In this document: one piece after another, positions 63,965-64,000 of the stretch
Layout: every line of letters starts with the position of its first letter
Numbering within the stretch: the first letter of the stretch is position 1
NCBI GenBank assembly: GCA_949317995.1
Contig: OX439043.1
Span: 61,583,339 to 61,647,338, forward strand
Source: Acholoe squamosa
Lineage: Eukaryota; Annelida; Polychaeta; Phyllodocida; Polynoidae
Reading direction: 5' to 3'
Length of the DNA: 64,000 nt
Notes under the pieces: model-generated
What the model was told of the DNA's origin: nothing
What the model saw: the letters and a program-made list of their open reading frames with translations, nothing else
Databases searched by the model: none
Translations under genes and position numbers: made by a program

Positions 63965-64000
63965 ATGTGACCCCAGGTGTAATGGAGTGTATACCTGTGT

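Overview
The window is eukaryotic: AT-rich, intron/exon-poor repeat DNA from what looks like an invertebrate animal, probably marine. The evidence is the mixture of elements: tyrosine-recombinase (YR) retrotransposons, Ty3/gypsy-type LTR elements, a CR1/L2/Jockey-type LINE, a tRNA-Cys-like SINE, small terminal-inverted-repeat elements and several minisatellites. The species cannot be named from the sequence. I found no convincing host protein-coding gene. Essentially all recognisable coding sequence belongs to mobile elements, in different states of decay.

Layout. 0-8.7 kb: non-coding DNA with a dispersed repeat, a 120-bp hairpin, a TTAA-flanked piggyBac-like MITE and two copies of a tRNA-derived SINE. 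8.7-12.3 kb: a decayed LINE on the minus strand (endonuclease, reverse transcriptase, C-terminal region). 12.8-17.5 kb: a nearly complete YR retrotransposon (gag, RT-RNase H, tyrosine recombinase) with the split direct-repeat order A1-genes-B1-A2-B2, sitting in a TA microsatellite. 18.75-20.3 kb: two tandem arrays with periods of about 83 and 106 bp. 20.8-34.2 kb: a 13.4-kb LTR retrotransposon (element L1) with 375-bp LTRs differing at 3 positions and a 4-bp target duplication. 34.2-41.4 kb: non-coding repeats, including a hairpin, a MITE and a 0.9-kb inverted-repeat unit with a hammerhead-like core. 41.5-43.8 kb: a second, compact YR element with the same A1-B1-A2-B2 order but only recombinase sequence inside. 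45.1-46.2 kb: a 527-bp TTC array joined to a segment that recurs inverted 10 kb away. 46.7-48.5 kb: a 648-bp tandem duplication with an insert in the second copy. 49.1-58.5 kb: a second LTR retrotransposon (element L2), relative of L1, older (about 19 differences in 478-bp LTRs) and heavily broken. 58.5-64 kb: non-coding repeats and an 84-93-bp minisatellite.

How the parts relate. L1 and L2 share a primer-binding site, a coiled-coil plus zinc-knuckle gag, a gypsy-type protease/RT/RNase H, and, downstream of pol where an env gene might sit, a long extra reading frame (ORF3) carrying a Cys/His-rich zinc-finger-like segment. ORF3 has no visible signal peptide or membrane segment, and in both elements it is preceded by promoter-like DNA (two CRE octamers in L1; CCAAT plus a TATA-like box in L2). 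This ORF3 module and the compact YR element are the best candidates for something not well described. L1 is young by its LTRs, yet its RT has YLDN instead of YLDD, its zinc knuckle lacks the histidine and its integrase core is deleted, so it could only move with help from another copy.
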